Of a DNA stretch of 64,000 bases, positions 44,751 through 53,300 are shown one piece after another (position 1 is the stretch's first letter; every line of letters starts with the position of its first letter). Below the pieces are notes generated by a model that was not told the origin of the DNA, ran no database searches, and saw only the letters and a program-made list of their open reading frames with translations. The stretch lies in NCBI GenBank assembly GCA_963844695.1, contig CAWJPL010000016.1:186001-250000 (forward strand), written 5' to 3'. Position numbers and translations under genes: made by a program. This DNA comes from RYN-230 sp963844695 (lineage in GTDB: Bacteria > Actinomycetota > Actinomycetes > Streptosporangiales > Streptosporangiaceae).

Positions 44751-45831
44751 ATGACAACCGACAAGCCGATGCAGCTGGGCATGGTCGGGCTGGGCCGGAT
44801 GGGCGCCAACCTGTCCCGGCGGCTGATGCGCGACGGCCACCGCGTCGTCGCCTATGACCACACCGTGGACCACGTGAAGCAGCTCGAGGGTGAGGGCGCG
44901 ACCGGCGCGACCACCCTGGAGGACTTCGTCGCCAAACTGGAGAAGCCCCGGGTGGCCTGGCTGATGCTGCCCGCCGCGGTCACCGGGCCGGTGCTCGAGC
45001 AGCTCGCCGGGCTGCTCGAGCCGGGTGACATCGTGATCGACGGCGGCAACACCTACTACCGGGACGACATCGACCGAGTCCAAGCAGCTCCTGCCAAGGC
45101 AGCTGCACTACATAGACGTGGGCACGTCGGGCGGGGTCTTCGGCCTGGAGCGGGGCTTCTGCCTGATGATCGGCGGCGAGGACGGGCCGGTCGAGCACCT
45201 GGACCCGATCTTCAAGAGCATCGCCCCGGGCGCCGGGACGGCCGAGCCCACCCCCAGCCGGTCCCGGAGCGATACCGGGACCGCCCAGGACGGGTACCTG
45301 CACTGCGGGCCGAGCGGCTCCGGTCACTTCGTCAAGATGGTCCACAACGGCATCGAGTACGGCATGATGGCCGCGATCGCCGAGGGGCTGTCCATCATCA
45401 AGCACGCCAACGTGGGCCAGGACGAGGTGCAGTCCGACGACGCGGAGACCACGCCGCTGCGCGACCCCCAGTACTACCAGTACGACATCAACGTCGCCGA
45501 GGTCGCTGAGGTGTGGCGGCGCGGGTCGGTCATCAGTTCCTGGCTGATGGACCTGACCGCAGATGCCCTGGCCCGGTCGCCCGAGCTGGACGACTTCGGC
45601 GGGCACGTCTCGGACTCCGGCGAAGGACGGTGGACCGTGATCGCGTCCATCGACGAGGGAGTGCCGGCCCCGGTGATCACCGCCGCGCTCATCGAGCGGT
45701 TCGAGTCGCGCGGCCTCGGCGAGTTCGGCGACAAGGTGCTGTCCGCGCTGCGCAGCGAGTTCGGCGGTCACGCGGAAAAGGCATCCGACAACTCCGGGCG
45801 AAGCCCGCCAGCTGACCCCACCGGTACCTGA
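44751..45831 (+). CDS. gnd: 6-phosphogluconate dehydrogenase, decarboxylating (frame interrupted)
   Basis: The N-terminal Rossmann part (MQLGMVGLGRMGANLSRRLMRDGHRVVAYDH, WLMLPAAVTGPVLEQLAG, DIVIDGGNTYYRDDI) is in one frame. From about 45070 the rest continues in another: KQLLPRQLHYIDVGTSGGVFGLERGFCLMIGG, then GYLHCGPSGSGHFVKMVHNGIEYGMMAAIAEG (catalytic Lys and substrate His/Asn). It ends VWRRGSVISSWLMDLTADAL and GRWTVIASIDEGVPAPVITAALIERF. The total of about 360 residues matches the short, NAD-preferring gnd subfamily. The frame change in a core metabolic gene is strong evidence for sequence error. It meets rnz tail to tail with no gap. Confidence 0.9.
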
Positions 45832-46761
45832 TTACGGAAGCGGCGCCCGGGTCGGAACCGGGATCCGGGCCAGGTCCCGGGCGAGGACGACCTCGCCGCC
45901 GAAGGCGCTGGCCGCCTCCCCGGCCAGCCGCTGCCCGTCGGCGTGGTCGTAACGCTGGGAGAAGTGCGTGAGCACGAGCAGCCGGGCGCCGGCCTGCGCG
46001 GCGATGCGGCCCGCCTGGCTCGCGGTCAGGTGGCCGTAGTCCCGGGCCAGCGCGGCCTCGGTGTCGGCGAACGTGGACTCGCAGACCAGCATGTCCGCCT
46101 GCTCGGCCAGCGCGAACGCCGCGTCGCACAGCCGGGTGTCCATGATGAACGCGAAGCGCTGGCCGCGTCTCGGCTCGCTCACCTCCTCCAGGGTGACCGG
46201 GCGGCCGCCGGTGACCAGGCTTCCTTCGCGCTGCAGCCGGCCGATGTCGGGCCCGGCGACGCCCAGCCGGGCCAGCCGTTCGGGCAGCATCCGCCGTCCG
46301 TCCGGTTCCTCGAGCCGGTAGCCGAAGGTCGGCACGCTGTGCGACAGCGGCCGTGCCTCCAGCCGGAAGGCCGGGGTGCTGGCCACCGTGCCCGCCTGGC
46401 CGACCGGGCACTCGCGCAGGTTGAGCACGTCACGGAACAGCGCCGCATGCCGGAGCCGGTCGAACACGGCCTGGTTCTGCTCGGGGTAGTAGGCCTCGAC
46501 CACGTGCGGCACCCGGTCGAGGGCCATCCGCTGCAGCACCCCCGGCAGGCCGAGGCAGTGGTCACCGTGGAAATGGGTGACGCAGATCCGGGTGATGTGG
46601 CTCGCCGTCACCCCGGCGAACAGCATCTGCCGCTGGGTCCCCTCCCCCGGGTCGAACAGCAGCCCTTCGCTGTCCCAGCGCAGCAGGTAGCCGTTGTGGT
46701 TACGGCTGCGGGTCGGGGCCTGGCTAGCCGTGCCGAAGACCACGAGCTCACGGTTGGGCAC
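45832..46761 (-). CDS. rnz: Ribonuclease Z (tRNA 3' endonuclease)
   Basis: The 309-residue metallo-beta-lactamase-fold enzyme has LLFDPGEGTQRQMLFAGVTASHITRICVTHFHGDHCLGLPGVLQ (metal motif HFHGDH near residue 63), ARPLSHSVPTFGYRLEEPD (a substrate-contact and metal histidine) and FIMDTRLCDAAFALAEQADMLVCESTF. It ends with YGHLTASQAGRIAAQAGARLLVLTHFSQRY. These are the RNase Z motifs for maturation of tRNA 3' ends. The start is the ATG at 46761. It stops exactly where gnd stops. Confidence 0.94.
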   Translation of the reverse strand: MPNRELVVFGTASQAPTRSRNHNGYLLRWDSEGLLFDPGEGTQRQMLFAGVTASHITRICVTHFHGDHCLGLPGVLQRMALDRVPHVVEAYYPEQNQAVFDRLRHAALFRDVLNLRECPVGQAGTVASTPAFRLEARPLSHSVPTFGYRLEEPDGRRMLPERLARLGVAGPDIGRLQREGSLVTGGRPVTLEEVSEPRRGQRFAFIMDTRLCDAAFALAEQADMLVCESTFADTEAALARDYGHLTASQAGRIAAQAGARLLVLTHFSQRYDHADGQRLAGEAASAFGGEVVLARDLARIPVPTRAPLP

Positions 46762-46800
46762 GGCACCCGACCCTAACGGGTGCGGGACCGGTCCCGCCGG

Positions 46801-49800
46801 TCAGCCCGCGCCGGGCGGGCTGCGGGTGACACCGGTCAGCCCGAGGGTGTAGAGGGCGAGCAGGCTGGCTGCCGCGGCGCGGACCGCCCAGCCGAAGACC
46901 ACGACCCCGGCCGCGGCCCCGGTGGCCGGGACATCGCACTGTCCCCCGGCACTGCTGTTCAGGTTGATGAGGGGGAAGGCGAGCCCGATCGCGTAACCGA
47001 CCCGGGCCGGATCGGAGCACGGTCTGGGAGCCGGGACGGTGGCGGCCCGGCCCGGGCCGGCCGGGGCGCGGGCGGTGGGTGAGGCCGAGGGGGCCGCGGC
47101 CGGCGGGCTGGCCGCGGCGGCCGAGGCGGCGGACCGGCGCCGACGGGCGCGCCGACGCCGGCGGGCTGGCCGAAGCCGGGGGGCTGGCCGAAGCGGCCAG
47201 GGCGGCTGACGCGGCCGGGGCGCTGGCCGGCGCAGGCCCGGTGGGAGACGCGGCCGGTCTGGCTGAGCCGGCTGACCCGGATGCGCGAGCCGCGGCGATG
47301 GCCGTCGTCCCCGCCGCGGGTCCCGGCACGATGTACTTCTGCGGCCCGAGCCAGAACACGGCGACGAGCGCGGTGACCGTGAACAGCCCGGCCAGCCACA
47401 GGAACGCGTAGAAGCAGTGGTAGCCGTAGCCGGTCAGCCACTTCGCGCAGTACTGCCCGAGCTTGCGCACGGGGCTGAGCGATCCGCGGTCACGCACGTC
47501 GTCCCGCTGGGCGACGAGGATCCGCCGGGCCAGGGCGTCGTAGCCAGCGCCGCCGTACGCGGCGGCGAGCGCCTCGTACGGCTGGGCCCGGTACTGGGTG
47601 GTGCACCCGCGGAGCCACCACAGCCACTGCGCGACGTTGTCGCCGTGCGGGCCGACAGCCCGCCCGGCCCGTCCGGGCCGCCAGGAGCGCCCGTGGGCGC
47701 CCGGCGGCCGCGGGCCGAGGCGGTCCAGGTCGCCCAGCGCGGGCAGGCCGGTGTAGCTGAGCCCGTCCAGTTCCAGCAGGCCGTCGACGAGGAAGCCATG
47801 ATGCTGGTCCCCCAGCTGGAGGGTGCCCGCCCTGGTGCGAGTCAGGTTGAGCGCGGCCACGGGGGCGCCGCCGGGATCTGCGGGGCTGACAAACCGTCCC
47901 GCGCAGCGGAGCTCCCGGCCGACGCTGGCGTCGGTGAGGCAGACCGCGCCGGACGGGCCCGTGCCCACCGCCACGAAGCCCTGGTCCAGGAGCACGCCCC
48001 CATTGATCTGGGCGAAGTCCGCGACGAGGGCCGGGCCGGCGGCGTTGGCCAGCGTGGATCCGCTCAGCGACAGCTGGCCGTTGATGGTGGCCGCAGCCAG
48101 GCAGACCGCGCCGGACGGGCCGGACCCGATCGCGGTAAGCCCGTTGCGGGCCTCCTCGCACCCGGCCGCGTCGTCCTTGACCGTCAGGTAGTCGGCCATC
48201 AGGGCCGGCCCGGTGTCGTTGCTCAGGAACGCGTTGCGCAGGGCCAGGCGGCCGCCGACCGTCGTGTTGCTCAGGCATACCGCCCCCTGCGACCCGTCCC
48301 CGCCGGCCGGCTCGCAGTCGCAGCCGCGCAGGATGGTGGTGATCTCGGACAGCCGGGCCGGGCTGTGCTGCTCGATCTCGTCGCGGACCTGCTGGCCGGG
48401 CCGGCGGCCGGGGGCGTGCCCCCGGCGGACGTGCGCACCCTCCAGGGACAGCCGGCCGCTGACGGTGGCGCCGCGGATCAGCAAGGTCCCGTGACGGCCC
48501 GCCCCGGCGGCCTCGAACCGCCGGCCGGACGCGACGTCCGAGGCCAGCACCAGGTCGCTGTGCACGGTGATCCCATCGGCCAGCAGGGCCGGGCCGGTGT
48601 GGCTGGTCAGCCGGGCCCCGTTCAGGTGCAGGTCCCCGCTGATCCGCGCCTCGGGCAGGCGGAGCACGCCGGCTTCGCCTTCCCCGTCGGCGCTGAAGTC
48701 CTGGTCGAGCCGGGCCCCGTCGCCGATCGTGATGAGGTCAGCCACCAGAGCCGGCCCGGATTCGTTGACCAGAGTCGTCCCGCGCAGCGACAACTGGCCG
48801 CCGACGGACGCCCCGGCCAGGCAGACGGCCCCCAGCGGACCTGACCCGGTCGCGGTCAGCCCCTCGTGCCGGCTCTCGCAGGCTCCGGCGTGACCCTTGA
48901 CGGTCAGGTTCTCGGCCATCAGCGCGGACATCGTGGCCGCGGCCAGCTGGGCGTGCCGCAGCACCAGGTTGCCCGCGATCGTGCTGCCAGACAGGCAGAC
49001 CGCGCCCACCGACCGGCGCCGGTGGGGGGCAGGCCGCCCTCTGCGGGACCGCAGCTGACCCTGGCGTGTTCCAGCGACAGCTGACCGGAGACCGTGCCGC
49101 CGCGCAGCAGCGCGGTGCCCTGCCAGCCGCCGCCGGACGCCTGGAAGTCCTGGCCTGATCGGGCGTCCCTGGCCAGCTGCAGGTCGCCCCGGACGCTGAT
49201 GCCGTCCGCGAGCAGCGCCGGGCCGCTGCGGTTGGCCAGCCGCGCGCCGCGCAGCATGAGGTGACCGCTGACTGCGGCCCCGGACAGGTCCACGGCCGCC
49301 TCGCCGTCGGCGTGGCCGGCCGCGTCGAGGCCGTCCAGGAACGCGCCGACGCAGGTGCCGGCGCCACCCACAGACAGCCCCGGGGCGGTGAGGGCCGGGC
49401 CGGAGTCGTTGGCCAGGCGGGTGCTGTCCAGCCGGAGCTCGCTGGCCACCTGGGTACCGGCCAGCTGGATCAGGCCGTCCGGACGGCGGCCGTCGAGTTC
49501 GCAGCCGCGGATGCTCAGCGTGTCAACCCGGGCCCGGTTGGCCGTGACGGCGGGCAGCACGCAGGTGTCCAGGAAAAGCCAGGGCAGTTTCGCGTCACAC
49601 AGGCTCAGCGGCTGGTCGAAGCGGCATCCGGTAAACCGCAGCCCGATAGCGGCTGTAACGCCGTCGAGGTTCAGCTCGCCGCGAATCCAGGCACCGCAGA
49701 TCACCACGCCACGAGGGTCAATTACCTGCGGCGGATCGGGTCTATCGGCACCGGTGAGGATATTGCGGATGCTGCCCGCGTCGAGCGACCGGCCACGGCC

Positions 49801-49941
49801 CAGGTTCCGGACCTGTTCCAGGCCAGGCGGGGAGAGTTCGCGGCAATAGTCAAGCCTCGCACCATTTCCGGCATAGCGGATTAAGGGGTTGTTCCGTCCG
49901 GCCGCACGGACGGGAGAACGCCGGCCCAGGAGGCTTAACAT
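46801..49941 (-). CDS. Large beta-helix-like repeat protein with C-terminal membrane region (two frame interruptions)
   Basis: Three successive frames make one protein of about 1045 residues. About nine degenerate repeats of 40-75 residues follow an N-terminal region starting MLSLLGRRSPVRAAGRN. A typical unit is GAVCLAGASVGGQLSLRG-TLVNESGPALVADLITI. The period of alternating short hydrophobic strands suggests a right-handed parallel beta-helix, as in pentapeptide-type proteins. Then follow WLRGCTTQYRAQPYEALAAAYGGAGYDALARRILVAQRDD, one helix (AFLWLAGLFTVTALVAVFWLG), an Ala/Ser/Pro linker and a final helix region (VGYAIGLAFPLINLN, GWAVRAAAASLLALYTLGLTGVTR). The frame changes near 49005-49035 and 47130-47150. 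Actinobacterial homologues are often annotated membrane-associated oxidoreductase without evidence. Confidence 0.75.
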
Positions 49942-50095
49942 GAATGACACGTTACCGTGGCCGGCCGATCTCCCGTTGGCAGTAAAGAGCACTGGCCGAC
50001 TCCTTATTGCACAATAAGTAAGGCCAGCCTCGTATTAATTCCGGCATTACCGGACCAACTGGCTGCGGCCCCGGGTCGCGTGTCACGCTGGGTGC
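49942..50095. promoter_or_regulatory. Divergent promoter region with palindrome
   Basis: The gap is A+T-rich. It contains a perfect 16-bp palindrome CTTATTG-CA-CAATAAG at 50003-50018, halfway between the repeat protein and GNAT starts. A binding site for an unidentified regulator of one or both genes is likely; none is adjacent. Confidence 0.45.
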
Positions 50096-50965
50096 ATGAC
50101 CATCTCGATCCCGGACCTCGAGCAGCGCGCCGCGCTCGGCTGGCGGGCGCCGGAGGAAGAGCGCCTGGGTGACTGGCTGCTCCGCGCCGCGGACGGGTTC
50201 ACCGGGCGGGCCAACAGCGCCCTGGCCACCGGCCATCCCGGATGCCCGCTGGACCAGGCCGCCCGGACGGTGCGGGACTGGTATCAGGCCCGCGGCCTGC
50301 CGGCCATGATCGCCATCTCCTACCCGGCGGGCCAGCCCCAGGCCGTCCCGCTCGACGGCTTCCTCGCCGGACTGGGCTGGGGCGTGCGGGCCGGCACGGC
50401 GACGGTGATGACCGCCCCGGCGGGGCAGGTGGCCAGGGCGGCCAGGACCGGGCGAGCGGGAGGGAGCCCGGGACCCGGCCCGGCGGAGGTTCCGGCAGGC
50501 GTGGAGATGGATCCGGAACCCAGCGAGGAGTGGCTGGCCCTGTACCACTACCGCGGGCAGCCGAGCCTGCCGCCGATCGCCCGTCAGGTGCTCACCTCCG
50601 CACCCTGGCAGGCGTTCGCCTCGATCCGGGCCGACGGCCAGACGATCGCCATCGGCCGGGTGGCCGCGGCGGCGGGCTGGGCCGGGCTGACGGCCATCGA
50701 GGTCGCCCCGGGACACCGGCGCCGCGGGCTCGCCACCGTCGTCACCGCCGCCCTGGCCGCCCAGGCCGCCGCGCACGGCGCCGGGCACGTCTATCTCCAG
50801 GTCGAAGACGACAACGAGCCCGCACGAATCCTGTACCGGCGCATCGGCTTCACCGCGCACCATGACTACCATTACCGCATCGCCCCGGAGCGCCAGAGCC
50901 TCGATCCGGCCCCGGGGACGGTGGACCGGCCTGCCGGTCCCGGCCGGCCGGGAGGCTGCGGATGA
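50096..50965 (+). CDS. Two-domain GNAT acetyltransferase
   Basis: The 289-residue protein has a degenerate N-terminal GNAT-like half (LEQRAALGWRAPEEERLGDWLLRAADGFTGRANS, typical of the MshD/EgtD-neighbour type). The C-terminal half is an intact GNAT domain: ASIRADGQTIAIGRVAA, TAIEVAPGHRRRGLATVVTAALAAQAAAHGAGHVYLQVEDDN (acetyl-CoA motif) and ILYRRIGFTAHHDYHYRI. It overlaps the HAD gene by 4 bp (ATGA), so the two are co-translated. The start pattern SIPDLEQRAALGWRAP is shared with actinobacterial proteins of unknown acceptor. Confidence 0.87.
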   Translation: MTISIPDLEQRAALGWRAPEEERLGDWLLRAADGFTGRANSALATGHPGCPLDQAARTVRDWYQARGLPAMIAISYPAGQPQAVPLDGFLAGLGWGVRAGTATVMTAPAGQVARAARTGRAGGSPGPGPAEVPAGVEMDPEPSEEWLALYHYRGQPSLPPIARQVLTSAPWQAFASIRADGQTIAIGRVAAAAGWAGLTAIEVAPGHRRRGLATVVTAALAAQAAAHGAGHVYLQVEDDNEPARILYRRIGFTAHHDYHYRIAPERQSLDPAPGTVDRPAGPGRPGGCG

Positions 50966-51732
50966 GCACCACGGGCGGTGGCCCCCCGGCGGGCGTGGCC
51001 ACCCTGATCTTCGACGTACTGGGCACCGTGGTCGACGAGGCGGGATCGGTCACCGCCGAGACAGTCCGGGCGCTGGCCGCGACGGGGACCGGGCCGGACC
51101 AGGCGGACCACGTCGCGACGGAATGGACCCGCCGGGTCGAAGCGCTGACCGGCCGGATCGCCGCGGGTGAGGCGCCGTGGAGATCGAACGACGCACTGCG
51201 GCGGGACGCGCTGCTGGAGGCGCTGCGCAGCACCGGGCCGGGCGGGCTCCCGCCCGCCTTGGCCGGCGATCAGGCCCTCGCTGACCACCAGGCCCTGATC
51301 GACGACCTGGCCCTGGTCGGTCACCGGCTCCGGCCCTGGCCCGACTCGGCCCGGGGCCTGCACGCCCTGGCGGGGCGCTTCACCGTGGTCGCCCTGTCCA
51401 ACGCCAGCCTGGCCCAGCTGGCCTCGATGTCGGCCGCGGGCGGCCTGGGCTGGCACTGCGTCCTGTCCGCGGAACTGACCCGGGCGTACAAACCTGATCC
51501 GTCCGTCTACCAGATGGCCCTGGACCTGCTCGACCTCGACCCCCGGCACGCCATGATGATCGCCGCCCATCCCTGGGACCTGCGGGCCGCGGCCGGGCAC
51601 GGGATGCGTACCGGCTACGTCGCCCGGCCCGGAGAGGGCACCCCGGCCGCGGACGACCGGTTCGACGTGTACGCCACGGACCTGGCGCATCTGGCCCAGC
51701 AGCTCATGCGCGGGCCCGGCCCGGCCCGATGA
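50962..51732 (+). CDS. HAD superfamily hydrolase, haloacid dehalogenase type II-like
   Basis: The 256-residue protein shows the HAD motifs: nucleophile in TLIFDVLGTVVDEAG (second catalytic position is Val, where type II dehalogenases have Tyr or Asn and phosphatases Asp), VVALSNAS (motif II) and KPDPSVYQMALDLL (motif III). MMIAAHPWDLRAAAGHGMRTGYVARPGEG (motif IV) follows. Length and the HPWD element match L-2-haloacid dehalogenases. The real substrate is unknown. It is coupled to the upstream GNAT gene. Confidence 0.85.
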   Translation: MSTTGGGPPAGVATLIFDVLGTVVDEAGSVTAETVRALAATGTGPDQADHVATEWTRRVEALTGRIAAGEAPWRSNDALRRDALLEALRSTGPGGLPPALAGDQALADHQALIDDLALVGHRLRPWPDSARGLHALAGRFTVVALSNASLAQLASMSAAGGLGWHCVLSAELTRAYKPDPSVYQMALDLLDLDPRHAMMIAAHPWDLRAAAGHGMRTGYVARPGEGTPAADDRFDVYATDLAHLAQQLMRGPGPAR

Positions 51733-51816
51733 GCCCGGCGGCCAGCGGGCCGTTTATTACTGCTGTGCCGGGCAGGTGCTGGCAGGCACGCTCAGTGACA
51801 CGGGAAAGGGGACGCC

Positions 51817-52185
51817 ATGGCTGTCTCAGCCTTCCAGGACTATCCGCTGGCCGATCGCGACCGGGAATGGGACGGCGCGGCCGCGGAGAAGCGGATCCGG
51901 GCGTGGGCCGGCGCCGAGGACGAGCCGAACGCGAGGTACCGGGACGCGCACGTCTGGTACGACAGCGACAACAAGGACAATTTCACCGCCTACAAGCTCC
52001 TGATCGCCGACGTCATCAACGGCAAGGTCTACGCCGTGCCGCGAGGCGTGATGGCCGCGGGAAACGTCATGCAGGGCTCACGAGGCGGGGTTGACCTGCC
52101 TAAACAAGACATAGACCGGGTCAAGAGCCATCTCGCCAAGTACTACAAGAAGATGGGCGAGGACGCTCCCTGGGAACGCGGCTAG
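51817..52185 (+). CDS. Conserved protein of a phage/prohead-associated family
   Basis: The 122-residue protein (FQDYPLADRDREWDGAAAEKRIRAWAG, HVWYDSDNKDNFTAYKLLIADVINGKVYAVPRGVMAAGNVMQGSRGG, VDLPKQDIDRVKSHLAKYYKKMGEDAPW) matches a widespread module. That module often sits at the N-terminus of phage prohead-protease-like proteins and also occurs alone in actinomycete chromosomes. It is soluble with no signal. No other phage gene is nearby, so it is a domesticated or stand-alone copy. The ATG at 51817 follows AAAGGGG. Confidence 0.75.
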   Translation: MAVSAFQDYPLADRDREWDGAAAEKRIRAWAGAEDEPNARYRDAHVWYDSDNKDNFTAYKLLIADVINGKVYAVPRGVMAAGNVMQGSRGGVDLPKQDIDRVKSHLAKYYKKMGEDAPWERG

Positions 52186-52274
52186 CACGTTTAGCGAGGG
52201 TTGAACGGGCAGGGTTACCGCTAACCAGCCAGGGCTGGCCGGGTCGCGGCCGGCTCAGGAAGTGAGGTGGAACC

Positions 52275-52553
52275 ATGAACGGCGCCATCATCGCCATCTG
52301 GCTCATCGCCTTGCTGCTCGCGGCGGCCGTCGTGGGCGTCCCGCTGTGGATGACCGTCCGGCACCGGCACGCCACCCCTGACTACCACGAGGCCCAGGCG
52401 CACTACCGCGCCAAGCAGGCCACCCCGGGTGCCGCCGCCAGCTCTGACTTCGTGCCCACGGAGCCCGCCGCGGCCGTGGACGGGCTCACCATCGTGCGCA
52501 AGACCAGGACTGCGGACGATGACGTGGTCGTGCCCGCCCAGCGGCACTGGTAG
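52275..52553 (+). CDS. Small single-helix membrane protein
   Basis: The 92-residue protein has an N-terminal helix (IAIWLIALLLAAAVVGVPLWM), a basic stop (TVRHRHAT) and a soluble tail with HEAQAHYRAKQATPG, DGLTIVRKTRTADDDVV. It starts at the ATG at 52275 after GAGGTGGAACC. Good codon use and ribosome binding site support it. I do not recognise the family. Confidence 0.7.
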   Translation: MNGAIIAIWLIALLLAAAVVGVPLWMTVRHRHATPDYHEAQAHYRAKQATPGAAASSDFVPTEPAAAVDGLTIVRKTRTADDDVVVPAQRHW

Positions 52554-52568
52554 GTCACCCACCGCGTC

Positions 52569-52617
52569 GGCAGGTCACGCACGGGCAGGTCACGGACCCG
52601 GGCAGGTCACGGACCCG
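52569..52617. repeat. 17-bp tandem repeat
   Basis: Three copies of GGCAGGTCACGGACCCG (the first shortened to 15 bp) lie end to end just after the small membrane gene and against the end of the TetR gene. The array is mostly non-coding. Confidence 0.7.
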
Positions 52618-53245
52618 GCGGCTGGCCCGGTCCGGCGGCGAGCAGGATCAGCTGGGTCAGGTCGGCCAGGTCCGCGTCGAACTCGGCCTCCCAGGACCAC
52701 GGCGCGTCCAGCGACGAGCCCAGCTGATGGTGGGCGGGCAACTCGGTACCGGGCAGCTGACCCCGTCTTTCCCGGGTTCCCAGAGTGCCCGGCGCGAATC
52801 TGCCGCTTACCTCGGAGACCGCATAGCCGAGCACGAAGGTGCTGAGCATCCGTTCCAGGCGGGCCACCTGGCCCGGGGGAACGCCGGCGTCCATCAGGGC
52901 CTGGTAGATGGCGTCGACCACCTGGACCGCGTCGGGAGTCACCGCCGGGCGGGAGAACAGCAGCGGCACGATCGAGGGATGACGGTGCGCCAGCTCCCGG
53001 ACAGCGTGGGCCATCGCGCTCAGCCGCTGCTGCCATGATCCGCCCGGATCGGGCCGGGGCAGGTCGGCCAGCACCCGGCCGACGAGCCCGTCCAGCAGCG
53101 CCTCCTTGCCGCTGAAGTGCGGGTACAGCGCCATCGCGGTCACCCCGACGCGCTGGGCCACCGCGCGCATGGACACCGCGTCCAGGCCGCCTTCGTCGGC
53201 GAGCGCCAACGCCGCGTCGAGAATTTCTTGCCGCCGGTCCGTCAT
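52607..53245 (-). CDS. TetR/AcrR family regulator
   Basis: The 212-residue regulator has an N-terminal helix-turn-helix domain (RRQEILDAALALADEGGLDAVSMRAVAQRVGVTAMALYPHFSGKEALLDGLV) and a TetR_C-type ligand domain (LSAMAHAVRELAHRHPSIVPLLFSRP, YQALMDAGVPPGQVARLERMLSTFVLGYA), much like the TetR class itself. It diverges from the ABC transporter genes with a perfect operator between, so it should repress both. The ATG at 53245 lies 4 bp from the operator edge. Confidence 0.92.
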   Translation of the reverse strand: MTDRRQEILDAALALADEGGLDAVSMRAVAQRVGVTAMALYPHFSGKEALLDGLVGRVLADLPRPDPGGSWQQRLSAMAHAVRELAHRHPSIVPLLFSRPAVTPDAVQVVDAIYQALMDAGVPPGQVARLERMLSTFVLGYAVSEVSGRFAPGTLGTRERRGQLPGTELPAHHQLGSSLDAPWSWEAEFDADLADLTQLILLAAGPGQPPGP

Positions 53246-53249
53246 GGCT

Positions 53250-53275
53250 CTACAGTGTAGATATATACACTGTAG
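53250..53275. promoter_or_regulatory. Perfect TetR operator
   Basis: Ten-bp arms CTACAGTGTA and TACACTGTAG flank a 6-bp A+T spacer (GATATA), between the divergent TetR gene (4 bp away) and the ABC ATPase start at 53301. The spacer with TAGATATA also looks like a -10. A strong autoregulatory operator. Confidence 0.85.
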
Positions 53276-53300
53276 ATCGCTAACGAGGTGGTGGGTGAGG

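Noticed and set aside
47417..48844. A 475-codon plus-strand frame opposite the repeat protein
   Set aside because: It mirrors the repeats, so it shows a false periodicity and no domain; the minus strand has membrane helices and a consistent repeat pattern.
51817..52185. A prophage
   Set aside because: Only one phage-like module is present, with no integrase, terminase, capsid or tail gene nearby.
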